Positions 1 to 6,160 of a stretch of 6,931 nucleotides of DNA are shown here, piece after piece. Position 1 is the first letter of the stretch, and the number at the start of each line of letters is the position of its first letter. Source of the DNA: Anaerolineae bacterium (GTDB lineage Bacteria > Chloroflexota > Anaerolineae > JACIWR01). A program made the translations under genes and the position numbers. The stretch is from NCBI GenBank assembly GCA_021162125.1, contig JAGGZG010000339.1:1-6931 (forward strand), given 5' to 3'. Below the pieces are notes generated by a model. That model saw only the letters and a list, made by a program, of their open reading frames with translations. It made no database searches and was not told where the DNA came from.

Positions 1-1926
1 GTGAGGTTCACCCAGGCTGGCGGTCAGGGTGGGGGTCAGCACCTCCAATTCGGAGGGCACAGTGTCGGTGATGGACACGCTGTCCGCTGCCAGGTTGCCG
101 GTGTTGTGCAAATAAATGGTGTAAGTGAGCGTCCCGCCGGGCTCGACGATGGGGCGCTCACTCGTTTTGCGGGAGGTGACCAGCACCGGCGCGGGATTGA
201 CCAGCACCGAGGTGAAGGTGTCGCCCCACTCGGCGTTGCCGTAACCCTCCCAGTTGCCAAATACGTCGCGGGCGCGGCTGCGAAAGAAGTAAGTGTGGCC
301 GTCCTGACCGCTGAACGTGGATGAGATGGCTTGGGTGCGGGTCAGCCAGTCCGTCCACGTTCCCTCGTACCCATCCTTGAACTGCACGTCGTAGTCGAGC
401 ACACAGGAGCCAACATCGGTCCCGCTCCAGGAAACGGGGAAGCTGGTCGTCGTCGTGTACGGCGGGAGGGCGCTCACTTCCGAAGCGGGGGAAGTCACGT
501 CCAGGGTGGTGGCCGTGGTGGCCAGCAACCCGTCCGTGTCGTCCAGGTAGGTGAGGACAAGCTGCGACAGGGCCGCGTCGGTGGTGTGGGTGGTGCTGAA
601 AGGATGGGCCGGTCCCAGGGTGGACACCCGCTGGGCCAGGAGGGGCTGGGCGTCGCCCGTGCGCCACAGGACGACGCGGGTATCGGCGCGGGTGCGGGTG
701 CCCTGTACCCCCACGTGCGCCGTTGAGCCCTCTTTGTCGAGGTAAAGGGCTGCCTCGCGGTTGGCGAAAGTCAGCCCGCCGATGCCGGCCAGCGGATACC
801 ACACCTCGCTCCATTCTACGTGTGCCCCGGCGGCCAGGGAGACGCTATCCGCGAAGGTGGGGGCCAGCCCGCCGTGGAGCTCGGCGTAGTAGGTGTCGTC
901 GTCCGTCCACTCGTCGGACGAGAGCGGGTTGCTCCACCCGAAGGCAAAGCCTTTAGCCCCCTGGGCGACGTCCGTGGGGAACACGCGGGCCAGGCCCTCG
1001 TCCACGCTGTGGTCGTACGCGCCCATGAACCCGCGCTGGGCAGCCGGCCGCTCGAAGAAGCCCAGCCATTCGTGCCAGTTGCCCAGGCGACTCATGTCCC
1101 GGCCGCCATACCACGGCCAGCTCATGGCCTGCCCCTCGCCGGGCAGCGAGCTGTCGCCGGTGGAGTGCACTGTCACCTGGTCCACCGGAAAGACGAACTC
1201 CAGCTCGCCGGACAGGGTATTGTTCGGTCCAGGGGCGATTTGTGCGTTGGTCCAGTATTTGTAGCTGATGGTCGAGGCGGTGGGGTTCTCGATGCGCGGC
1301 TGGACGACGAAATATCCCCGCTCGCTGGGCAGGTACACGTTGATCGTCGCCCGGATGCGGTCGTCGGCGGTGGTGTCCCGCAGGGTGACTGTCACCCCGT
1401 CCGTGGCGCTGGCTGTGGTGTAAGCCCACGATTTCACCGACTCGTAGCCGTGTTCCTCAACGGGCAGGCACCATTCCATACCCCCGGCCGCCAGCCACCA
1501 GCCCTGCTCAGGTGGCCCCCAGTGCGTCGGCTTGAGGACGGAGTTGCTGTAGAACTCGTTGTTCCCGGTGGGTTTGAACTCGCAACTGTAGATGCGCCCG
1601 CCGATCTCGGGCAGGATGGTGAGCTTGAGGTAGTCGTTCTCCAGGATGACTGCCGTCAGGGAACGGGGCGTGGCGTTGGGATGGGAGTTGTAGTACGCGC
1701 CCCAGTCCAGGTAGAAGAGATACATGTTGTATTCGCTGCGATAACGGGGTTCGAGGTGATCATAGTACGGGTAGGAGGGGATGGTGATGGAAGTGACCTG
1801 GATGGTGGCCGCGCGGGGTGCGGATGCCTCGGTGGATGTAGGGGTGAGGTGAGGGCTGACCGCGATCAACACGGCCAGCCCGACTGCCAGAAGCTTGGAT
1901 GCCCTGCGGATGTACGATGTGCTCAT
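1..1926 (-). CDS. Secreted DUF5107-like protein with FN3-like and DUF11-like modules (C-terminus cut by window edge)
   Basis: An uninterrupted 642-codon frame runs from ATG at 1926 to the left edge with no stop, so the C-terminus is missing. Residues 1-36 form a signal peptide (RR then a hydrophobic stretch LLAVGLAVLIAV, likely cut after ASA), so the product is exported. About residues 60-400 match my memory of DUF5107: ILPEIGGRIY at 104-113, WGPPEQGWW at 136-144, GGMEWCLPVEEHG at 148-160, GAKGFAFGW at 323-331. DUF5107 is related to beta-sandwich galactose-mutarotase-like folds, but its function is unknown. About 478-560 is an FN3-like module common in Anaerolineae surface proteins. From about 579 a DUF11-type repeat begins (PGGTLTYTIYLHNTGN). 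The start lies 24 nt after the protease stop, with a modest Shine-Dalgarno AGGTG at 1931-1935, so the two genes are probably cotranscribed. The frame is certain; the DUF5107 assignment is good but made from memory. Confidence 0.88.
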   Translation of the reverse strand, partial: MSTSYIRRASKLLAVGLAVLIAVSPHLTPTSTEASAPRAATIQVTSITIPSYPYYDHLEPRYRSEYNMYLFYLDWGAYYNSHPNATPRSLTAVILENDYLKLTILPEIGGRIYSCEFKPTGNNEFYSNSVLKPTHWGPPEQGWWLAAGGMEWCLPVEEHGYESVKSWAYTTASATDGVTVTLRDTTADDRIRATINVYLPSERGYFVVQPRIENPTASTISYKYWTNAQIAPGPNNTLSGELEFVFPVDQVTVHSTGDSSLPGEGQAMSWPWYGGRDMSRLGNWHEWLGFFERPAAQRGFMGAYDHSVDEGLARVFPTDVAQGAKGFAFGWSNPLSSDEWTDDDTYYAELHGGLAPTFADSVSLAAGAHVEWSEVWYPLAGIGGLTFANREAALYLDKEGSTAHVGVQGTRTRADTRVVLWRTGDAQPLLAQRVSTLGPAHPFSTTHTTDAALSQLVLTYLDDTDGLLATTATTLDVTSPASEVSALPPYTTTTSFPVSWSGTDVGSCVLDYDVQFKDGYEGTWTDWLTRTQAISSTFSGQDGHTYFFRSRARDVFGNWEGYGNAEWGDTFTSVLVNPAPVLVTSRKTSERPIVEPGGTLTYTIYLHNTGNLAADSVSITDTVPSELEVLTPTLTASLGEPH

Positions 1927-1950
1927 TGTTCACCTGACCCTGGATTGCAC

Positions 1951-3930
1951 TCAGTAGTTATTCAGGGTGAGGGGCAGATAGATTCGATATCTGGTAGGCC
2001 CCACGCTCACCTCGTCCACGCGGACGGTCGTCGGGTTGGCGTCCGAACTCTGCGTCACCTTGAAATTGAGAGTCACTGTGCCGCTGTAGGCGCTCACGTC
2101 GTGGGAGACGTAAGTCCAGTCCACGGGTGTGCAGGTAGAGAGCACGGTGGAGGTCAACACGCCGTTGGTCACCCAGACCTCGAAGTGGTCGTTGGCGATG
2201 GTGTCCGTCGAGGAAAGGGCGTAGGCGAAGGACAGACGTGGCTGGTGGAGGGTGGGCGTGATGGTGATGGTCTGCGTGATCAACGAGTCGCCACCGCCGG
2301 TCGGCGGGTCCTGGCCCAGCAGTGCGGCCTTGAGTCCGGTGTGGGCGGTGGCGGTGATGACCGGGGTGATCGCCCCGCTGGTGGTCCAGTTAGCGAAGTC
2401 GGTGCTGGTCTCGAAGTCCCAGTTTTGGACGACGTTGATGGCTGGTGGCAGAACGAAGGTGAGGGTGAGGGTGTCGGTGCCGGTGATCATTTGCACGTTG
2501 TGCATGGCCGGCAGGCTGCCGAATCCGGCACCGCTGACCGTCACGCTGTACGTGCCGGGCAGGGCACTGGCGTAGCGGAAAAATCCGTCTCCCTGGGCTG
2601 TCGTGGAGCCGGTGACGGGGCCGTCGGCGGAGACGGTCGCCGCGCCCGCGGCGTAGCCCTCGTTGTCTTTCACGTAACCGATGATGCCCGCCAGCGCTCT
2701 GCGGGCGTTGATTCTCCCCCAGCCCGTGTATTCATCCCAGCCTGTCCCCGCTGGTGACGTTGTGATGTCCTCGCTAGTCCATTCGATGATGTTCATCACG
2801 TTGGTGACCGTGTAGCTGGGTTGCAGCGACCAGATGAGGGATGCCAGGCCAGCCGCGTGCGGCGTAGCCACGGAGGTGCCGCTGCCCAGGCTGTACGTGC
2901 TGCCGGTGCTGGACCAGTACGTTACCGGAATCTCTTGCCCGGGCGCGACAACGTCAATGTACGAGCCGTATCCTGAGGTGGTCATCCACTCGTCGTTGTA
3001 ATCTGTAGCGCCTACGGCCAAAACGTTGGGGTAACCCGCCGGGTAGACCACGGTGCTCGATCCGTCGTCGTTGGTGGCGGCAACCAGGAGACACCCCTTG
3101 CTGTAAGCGTAGTCCACGGCCTGCTTCAACGTATCGGGGTCTGGTAGCAATCGCTTGCCCAGGCTGAGGTTGATGATTTGGGCCCCGTGATCAGCGGCAT
3201 AAGTGATCCCGGCGGCGACGTTGGAGACGGTGCCCCAGTTCGCGCTGTTCAGCACCTTGATGGGCATGATCTTTGCTCCCCACGAGACGCCAGCGATACC
3301 GATGCTATTGTTGGAGGCGGCGGCGGCCACGCCCGCCACCTGCGTACCGTGGCCGTGGTCATCCTGGGGGGTGTCGTCGTCGTTTTCAAAATCCCAGCCG
3401 GACACTACCTTGCTGGCCAGATCGGGGTGTGTGAGATCAACGCCCGTGTCCACGATAGCGATGATGATGTCGCTGTCCCCCGTGGTGATGTCCCACGCCC
3501 GGTCGGCCTGGATGCGCAGCAGGTTCCATTGTTCGGAATAGTATTCGTCGTCGGCGGTGCCCAAGCCGTAGACGACGTAGTCCGGCTCGGCGTACTCCAC
3601 CAGCGGGTTCTGCCTGAGCTGTTCTGCCGTTGCCAGTTCCTGGCCCGGAGACACTGCTACTACCTGCACGCCCAGGGTGGGAATCTCCTCCAGAGCGACC
3701 AGCCCCTCGGCGGCCAGCACCGAGGCTGCGCTTCTTGTGGCCACCAGCGGCTTGAGCTTGACCAGCACTACACCGGGCCGATAGTCACCGGGTGGCGGTG
3801 GCAGGTTTGCCGGACCGGAGGCCGATCCCGACGCGGGTGCCAGTGCCAGGACGAGGGTGAGAAACAGGAAGACAGCGCTCTTGCCAACGGGTTTGCCCCA
3901 ATGCGGAACGCTATTCATTGTCCTTATCAT
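1951..3930 (-). CDS. Secreted subtilisin-like serine protease (peptidase S8) with N-terminal prodomain and C-terminal accessory domains
   Basis: This is a 659-aa secreted endopeptidase. Residues 1-40 are a signal peptide (hydrophobic core about 19-31). Residues 51-123 are a fervidolysin/I9-like prodomain (PGVVLVKLK to PLVEYAEPDYVVY), expected to assist folding and inhibit the enzyme until removed. The catalytic domain spans about 125-415, with Asp161 (VDTGVD), His194 (HGTQVAG), oxyanion Asn287 and Ser353 (GTSVATP) all present. Asn287 sits in AATND, where the usual Gly before Asn is Thr. Residues 416-494 resemble a carboxypeptidase-regulatory-like beta-sandwich, and 503-644 a jelly-roll or carbohydrate-binding-like domain (NWDFETSTDFANW). 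The protein ends in IYLPLTLNNY. I chose ATG 3930 over the longer ATG 3993 because AGGAGG lies 7 nt before it and the extra residues overlap a leader hairpin. It is a paralogue of the protease at 4194-5624 and probably leads an operon with the DUF5107-like gene. Confidence 0.95.
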   Translation of the reverse strand: MIRTMNSVPHWGKPVGKSAVFLFLTLVLALAPASGSASGPANLPPPPGDYRPGVVLVKLKPLVATRSAASVLAAEGLVALEEIPTLGVQVVAVSPGQELATAEQLRQNPLVEYAEPDYVVYGLGTADDEYYSEQWNLLRIQADRAWDITTGDSDIIIAIVDTGVDLTHPDLASKVVSGWDFENDDDTPQDDHGHGTQVAGVAAAASNNSIGIAGVSWGAKIMPIKVLNSANWGTVSNVAAGITYAADHGAQIINLSLGKRLLPDPDTLKQAVDYAYSKGCLLVAATNDDGSSTVVYPAGYPNVLAVGATDYNDEWMTTSGYGSYIDVVAPGQEIPVTYWSSTGSTYSLGSGTSVATPHAAGLASLIWSLQPSYTVTNVMNIIEWTSEDITTSPAGTGWDEYTGWGRINARRALAGIIGYVKDNEGYAAGAATVSADGPVTGSTTAQGDGFFRYASALPGTYSVTVSGAGFGSLPAMHNVQMITGTDTLTLTFVLPPAINVVQNWDFETSTDFANWTTSGAITPVITATAHTGLKAALLGQDPPTGGGDSLITQTITITPTLHQPRLSFAYALSSTDTIANDHFEVWVTNGVLTSTVLSTCTPVDWTYVSHDVSAYSGTVTLNFKVTQSSDANPTTVRVDEVSVGPTRYRIYLPLTLNNY

Positions 3931-3937
3931 GGCCGTC

Positions 3938-3943
3938 CCTCCT
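3938..3943 (-). promoter_or_regulatory. Ribosome binding site fixing the start at 3930
   Basis: A perfect AGGAGG lies 7 nt upstream of the ATG at 3930. The longer in-frame start at 3993 would lie inside the leader hairpin and add 21 residues with no signal-peptide character, so this site decides the start. Confidence 0.88.
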
Positions 3944-3956
3944 CGTATCTGAGAGC

Positions 3957-4000
3957 AAAAACGCCAACGCTCGGGCAACAGGGTACCCGGCATTGGCGTT
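3957..4000 (-). terminator. Intrinsic-terminator-like hairpin inside the 5' leader (putative attenuator)
   Basis: On the minus-strand RNA, AACGCCAAUGC (4000-3990) pairs with GCGUUGGCGUU (3970-3960) over 11 bp including one G-U. The helix continues inward as CGGG (3989-3986) with CCCG (3975-3972), with one bulged A at 3971 and a 10-nt loop. Five U residues (3961-3957) follow, the first two being the end of the stem. This is the layout of a Rho-independent terminator, placed between the predicted promoter and the start codon. An alternative 7-bp helix, CCAACGC with GCGUUGG, shares both arms and excludes the first. The structure is seen in the sequence; the attenuation role is inferred. Confidence 0.6.
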
Positions 4001-4082
4001 GGGCAATGTCCTTACGACGGTCAACCTTCCCCGGCACGTCCTGAGGGGTGATGTGAAATGGGTTGCAGTTGCCCTCTCTTTC

Positions 4083-4091
4083 ATTATATCA
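4083..4091 (-). promoter_or_regulatory. Extended -10 promoter for the 659-aa protease gene
   Basis: The minus strand reads TGATATAAT, a perfect TATAAT at 4088-4083 preceded by TGn at 4091-4089, the extended -10 form that can work without a good -35. A TTGACA at 4102-4097 is only 8 bp upstream, too close to be the partner -35. No good hexamer occurs at 17 bp, which fits a promoter that relies on an activator bound to the repeats just upstream. The start would fall near 4076. Confidence 0.6.
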
Positions 4092-4110
4092 TACTCTGTC
4101 AATCCTCCAT

Positions 4111-4150
4111 GTTACGGTTGAGTGACGGCCCTGTTACAGTTCCATTACAG
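4111..4150 (-). promoter_or_regulatory. Four 11-bp direct repeats resembling a PHO box (OmpR/PhoB-family binding array)
   Basis: Reading the minus strand, four heptamers occur at an exact 11-bp period: CTGTAAT (4150-4144), CTGTAAC (4139-4133), CCGTCAC (4128-4122) and CCGTAAC (4117-4111), consensus CYGTMAY with 4-bp spacers. Classical PHO boxes are 11-bp direct repeats of CTGTCAT-like heptamers bound by PhoB-type response regulators. The array ends 22 bp, or two repeat periods, before the -10 hexamer, so it is on a consistent helical face. The repeats are directly visible; the regulator and the phosphate link are inferred. Confidence 0.55.
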
Positions 4151-4158
4151 TGCTCCAG

Positions 4159-4191
4159 AGGTGCCCGGCACTTCTCAAGTGCCGGGCACCT
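4159..4191 (-). terminator. Perfect 15-bp hairpin just after the 476-aa protease stop
   Basis: Positions 4159-4173 and 4177-4191 are perfect reverse complements around a 3-nt loop, starting 2 nt after the TAG stop. The stem is very GC-rich, but no U-tract follows. It may act as a terminator lacking a U-run, as a 3' end stabiliser, or be one copy of a dispersed palindromic (REP-like) element. Its near-perfect symmetry makes either strand equivalent. Confidence 0.6.
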
Positions 4192-4193
4192 GA

Positions 4194-5624
4194 CTATTCC
4201 AGCGCCCAGACGAGGTAATTGGGCTCGGCGTATTCCACGAGGGGCTCTTGCCGGAGTGCGGCGATCATCTCCTGTTCACGCCCGACCGGCACGGTCACGC
4301 GGGTGATGCCCAGGCCGGGGATGATCTCGGACACCTGGAGGGCATGGCGCTCCAGCACAGACGCTACCTCGGCAGACGTGATGGTGGGGTCGTCTTTGAA
4401 TTTGACCAGCAACTCACCGGGCGCAAAGGGCGCGTCCAGGGTAGGGGGCGATTGTGAGGCTGCCTGTGCTTCCAGGCTGCTGCTCGCTGCTTCCGCGCCG
4501 TAGAACAGGCTGAGGTAGGCATTGATCCGCCCGTGGCCGAAGTACTCGTCCCAACCGGCGTCACCCAGGTCGTCGGCGTTGTTGAAGAGGGCCGTTTCTA
4601 CCTGCAACGGGGTGTAGTCGGGCCATTTGGACAGGATCAGCGCGGCCAGGCCGGAGACAAAGGGCGTGGCCATCGAGGTGCCCTGCTTGTAGTTGTACCC
4701 GCCCGGCACAGTGCTGTAGATGCTGGTGCCCGGGGCGGAGACGTCCACGGAAGTGTTGTGCTCCGAGAATGAGGCCCAGCCGTCGGTGGAAGTCGTCGCC
4801 GCTACGCCGATCACGTTCTGGCAGGAGGCCGGGTACATGTCCGGGTTGTAGTAGTACGTTCCGCCGATAGTGCAACCGCTCCCGCAGTTGCCCACTGCGG
4901 CGACGACCACCGCGCTTTTGTTGCGGGCGTAATCCACCGCATCCTGAATGGCTTGGGCCTCGCTGCTGGTAGCAAGGCCCCCTAGACTGAGGTTGAGCAC
5001 CTGTGCTCCGTGGTCGGCGGCGTATTCCATGCCGGCGATCACGTCGGACATGTATCCGCTCCCGCTGGAGTTCAACACTTTGACGGGCATGATCCGCGCG
5101 CCCCAGGAGACGCCGGCGATGCCCAGGTCGTTGTCTGTCGCTGCGGCAGCGATGCCGGCCACGTGAGTGCCGTGGCCGAAATCGTCGTCGGGTTGGTCGT
5201 CGTTGTTGACGAAGTCCCAGCCGGCTACGATCTTGTCCTGCAGGTCGGGGTGATCCAGGTCCACGCCACTGTCAATCACGGCGACGATCACCTGGTTCGA
5301 TCCGGTGATGATGCCCCAGGCTCTGGGGCCCTCGATTTGGTCCAACCCCCATTGGTCGCCGGCAGTATAGGCCGGATCGTTGGGGGAGACCTGGATGCAG
5401 TCGTATATCACCAGTGGCAGGTAGAGGGTGGTTGTCGTCGTATCAGTGGCGCGGATGGTCAGTATGGGGCCGTGCATTGGTGGTTGCGGTGTGAGGTGTG
5501 GAGCGGCCAGGGCAACCGGTGCAACGGCCGGCGGCCAGCGCTCAGCGGCAACACTGTAGGTCAGGGGTATAGTCGTCAGCAGTAGGGCCAGTGCTATGGC
5601 TCGCCGGATTCGTTTGTGATACAT
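4194..5624 (-). CDS. Secreted subtilisin-like serine protease (peptidase S8) with the prodomain-like module at the C-terminus
   Basis: This is a 476-aa secreted protease. Residues 1-27 are a signal peptide (KRIRR then AIALALLLTTIPL). Residues 28-80 form a short linker with LYLPLVIYD at 67-75, not a prodomain. The catalytic domain, about 81-376, is complete: Asp118 (VIDSGVD), His151 (HGTHVAG), oxyanion Asn246 (AAVGN) and Ser317 (GTSMATP). Cys247, 251 and 268 cluster near the oxyanion loop and could form a disulfide. After an Ala/Ser/Gln-rich linker (377-399), residues 401-474 clearly match the N-terminal prodomain of the neighbouring 659-aa protease (PGELLVKFK, then RQEPLVEYAEPNYLV), ending two residues before the TAG stop. 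The domain order is thus permuted. The start at 5624 gives the signal peptide; AAGGAGG at 5638-5644 is 13 nt upstream, longer than ideal. The catalytic domain is about as similar to the downstream paralogue as expected for an old tandem duplication. Confidence 0.95.
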   Translation of the reverse strand: MYHKRIRRAIALALLLTTIPLTYSVAAERWPPAVAPVALAAPHLTPQPPMHGPILTIRATDTTTTTLYLPLVIYDCIQVSPNDPAYTAGDQWGLDQIEGPRAWGIITGSNQVIVAVIDSGVDLDHPDLQDKIVAGWDFVNNDDQPDDDFGHGTHVAGIAAAATDNDLGIAGVSWGARIMPVKVLNSSGSGYMSDVIAGMEYAADHGAQVLNLSLGGLATSSEAQAIQDAVDYARNKSAVVVAAVGNCGSGCTIGGTYYYNPDMYPASCQNVIGVAATTSTDGWASFSEHNTSVDVSAPGTSIYSTVPGGYNYKQGTSMATPFVSGLAALILSKWPDYTPLQVETALFNNADDLGDAGWDEYFGHGRINAYLSLFYGAEAASSSLEAQAASQSPPTLDAPFAPGELLVKFKDDPTITSAEVASVLERHALQVSEIIPGLGITRVTVPVGREQEMIAALRQEPLVEYAEPNYLVWALE

Positions 5625-5637
5625 CGCGTTATACGGG

Positions 5638-5644
5638 CCTCCTT
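5638..5644 (-). promoter_or_regulatory. Distant ribosome binding site for the 476-aa protease
   Basis: AAGGAGG lies 13 nt before the ATG at 5624. The motif is strong but the spacing exceeds the usual 5-9 nt. There is no closer in-frame start, so it remains the most likely site and may give reduced translation. Confidence 0.55.
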
Positions 5645-5663
5645 CGCGTAGTCAATTACGATT

Positions 5664-5700
5664 GCGGGGGCAGAGGCTAGAATCGCCCCACTGCCCCCGC
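5664..5700 (-). terminator. Hairpin after the toxin gene, probable terminator
   Basis: GCGGGGGCAG (5664-5673) and CTGCCCCCGC (5691-5700) form a perfect 10-bp GC-rich stem with a 17-nt loop. The stem begins 13 nt after the vapC-like TAA stop. No U-tract follows, so termination is likely but not certain. Confidence 0.55.
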
Positions 5701-5713
5701 GTTTGTCACATTA

Positions 5714-6160
5714 TTACTGCTCAAACTGCTCAGATTCAAGTGAAGAGAAGTTGGCAGGCAATAGACGGTGAATGCCTGGCACACGGTCGAAGTGCGTATC
5801 GAAGCTGAAGACGTGGGCAATCTCGCGTTTTTGCATTCGCACCACTACCAGTGCATCGGCGAAGTCTATATTTCGGGTCTCGTAGAGGGTCAGAGCCTGG
5901 AGCAGCGTTGCTTTCTCCTCCGCCTCGATCCCATCCTGCAGCAGGAAATCGCGCAGCGTCGTGGCAATATCAGCAGCCTGATGATGGTAGTAGGATTGGA
6001 GCACCCACACGGCTTCGGCGATAACTATGTCGTCCACTACCAGTATAACTTTGCCATCTTCCAGTGCCTGGAACAATTGGGCTGCTTCTGCCGCCATATC
6101 CGGCGGATCATTGACCAGAAAGCGCAGGATAACGTTGGTATCTATGTAGGCTCGCCTCAT
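5714..6160 (-). CDS. vapC: PIN-domain toxin ribonuclease, VapC-like
   Basis: A 148-aa PIN-domain protein, the normal length for VapC toxins, which are Mg2+-dependent RNases that cut tRNA or rRNA in the cytoplasm when freed from the antitoxin. The acidic active-site residues are all visible: Asp7 in YIDTNVILRFL, Glu49 in VIAEAVWVL, Asp102 in IDFADALV, and Asp121 or Asp125 in FSFDTHFD. It is therefore expected to be active. The ATG at 6160 overlaps the antitoxin TGA as ATGA, and AGGAG lies 8 nt upstream at 6169-6173. This is preferred over the TTG two codons earlier. The ATGA overlap implies translational coupling with the antitoxin. Base composition looks less GC-rich than the flanking secreted-protein genes, which fits a mobile module. 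The cellular RNA target cannot be told from sequence. Confidence 0.92.
   Translation of the reverse strand: MRRAYIDTNVILRFLVNDPPDMAAEAAQLFQALEDGKVILVVDDIVIAEAVWVLQSYYHHQAADIATTLRDFLLQDGIEAEEKATLLQALTLYETRNIDFADALVVVRMQKREIAHVFSFDTHFDRVPGIHRLLPANFSSLESEQFEQ

Larger units (their letters stand above)
3931..4076 (-). promoter_or_regulatory. Long 5' leader (about 146 nt) of the 659-aa protease gene
   Basis: From a transcription start predicted near 4076 to the ATG at 3930 there is about 146 nt of untranslated RNA, long for a protease gene. It holds the terminator-like hairpin (3957-4000) and the ribosome site. Near its 5' end, GGGCAAC (4074-4068) is perfectly complementary to GUUGCCC (3979-3973) in the loop and 3' arm of that hairpin. 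That pairing could disrupt the terminator helix or form a pseudoknot. I did not recognise a known riboswitch class (no B12, TPP or c-di-GMP-I core motif by eye). Confidence 0.45.

Noticed and set aside
158..1429. Arg/Pro/His-rich minus-strand frames at 158-814 and 953-1429
   Set aside because: They are out of frame with the continuous 642-codon gene covering 1-1926, which has a signal peptide and conserved motifs.
820..2757. A 645-codon open frame on the plus strand
   Set aside because: It lies antisense to the signal-peptide-bearing DUF5107-like gene and the S8 protease, crosses the boundary between them, and has no recognisable domain. Long antisense frames are expected opposite GC-rich coding sequence.
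3178..4044. A 288-codon plus-strand open frame
   Set aside because: Antisense to the protease catalytic region, running into its leader; the product is low-complexity Gly/Val/Asp-rich with no family resemblance.
4083..4102. TTGACA (4102-4097) as the -35 partner of TATAAT (4088-4083)
   Set aside because: The spacer is only 8 bp; the extended -10 with upstream activator repeats is a better explanation.
5010..5585. A 191-codon plus-strand frame opposite the 476-aa protease
   Set aside because: Shadow of the protease; no ribosome site or domain seen.
5628..5655. TTGACT, 16 bp, TATAAC on the minus strand as a promoter for the 476-aa protease
   Set aside because: A good match to consensus, but the -10 ends only 3 nt before the ATG, so transcription would start in or after the start codon, and the ribosome site lies between the two hexamers.
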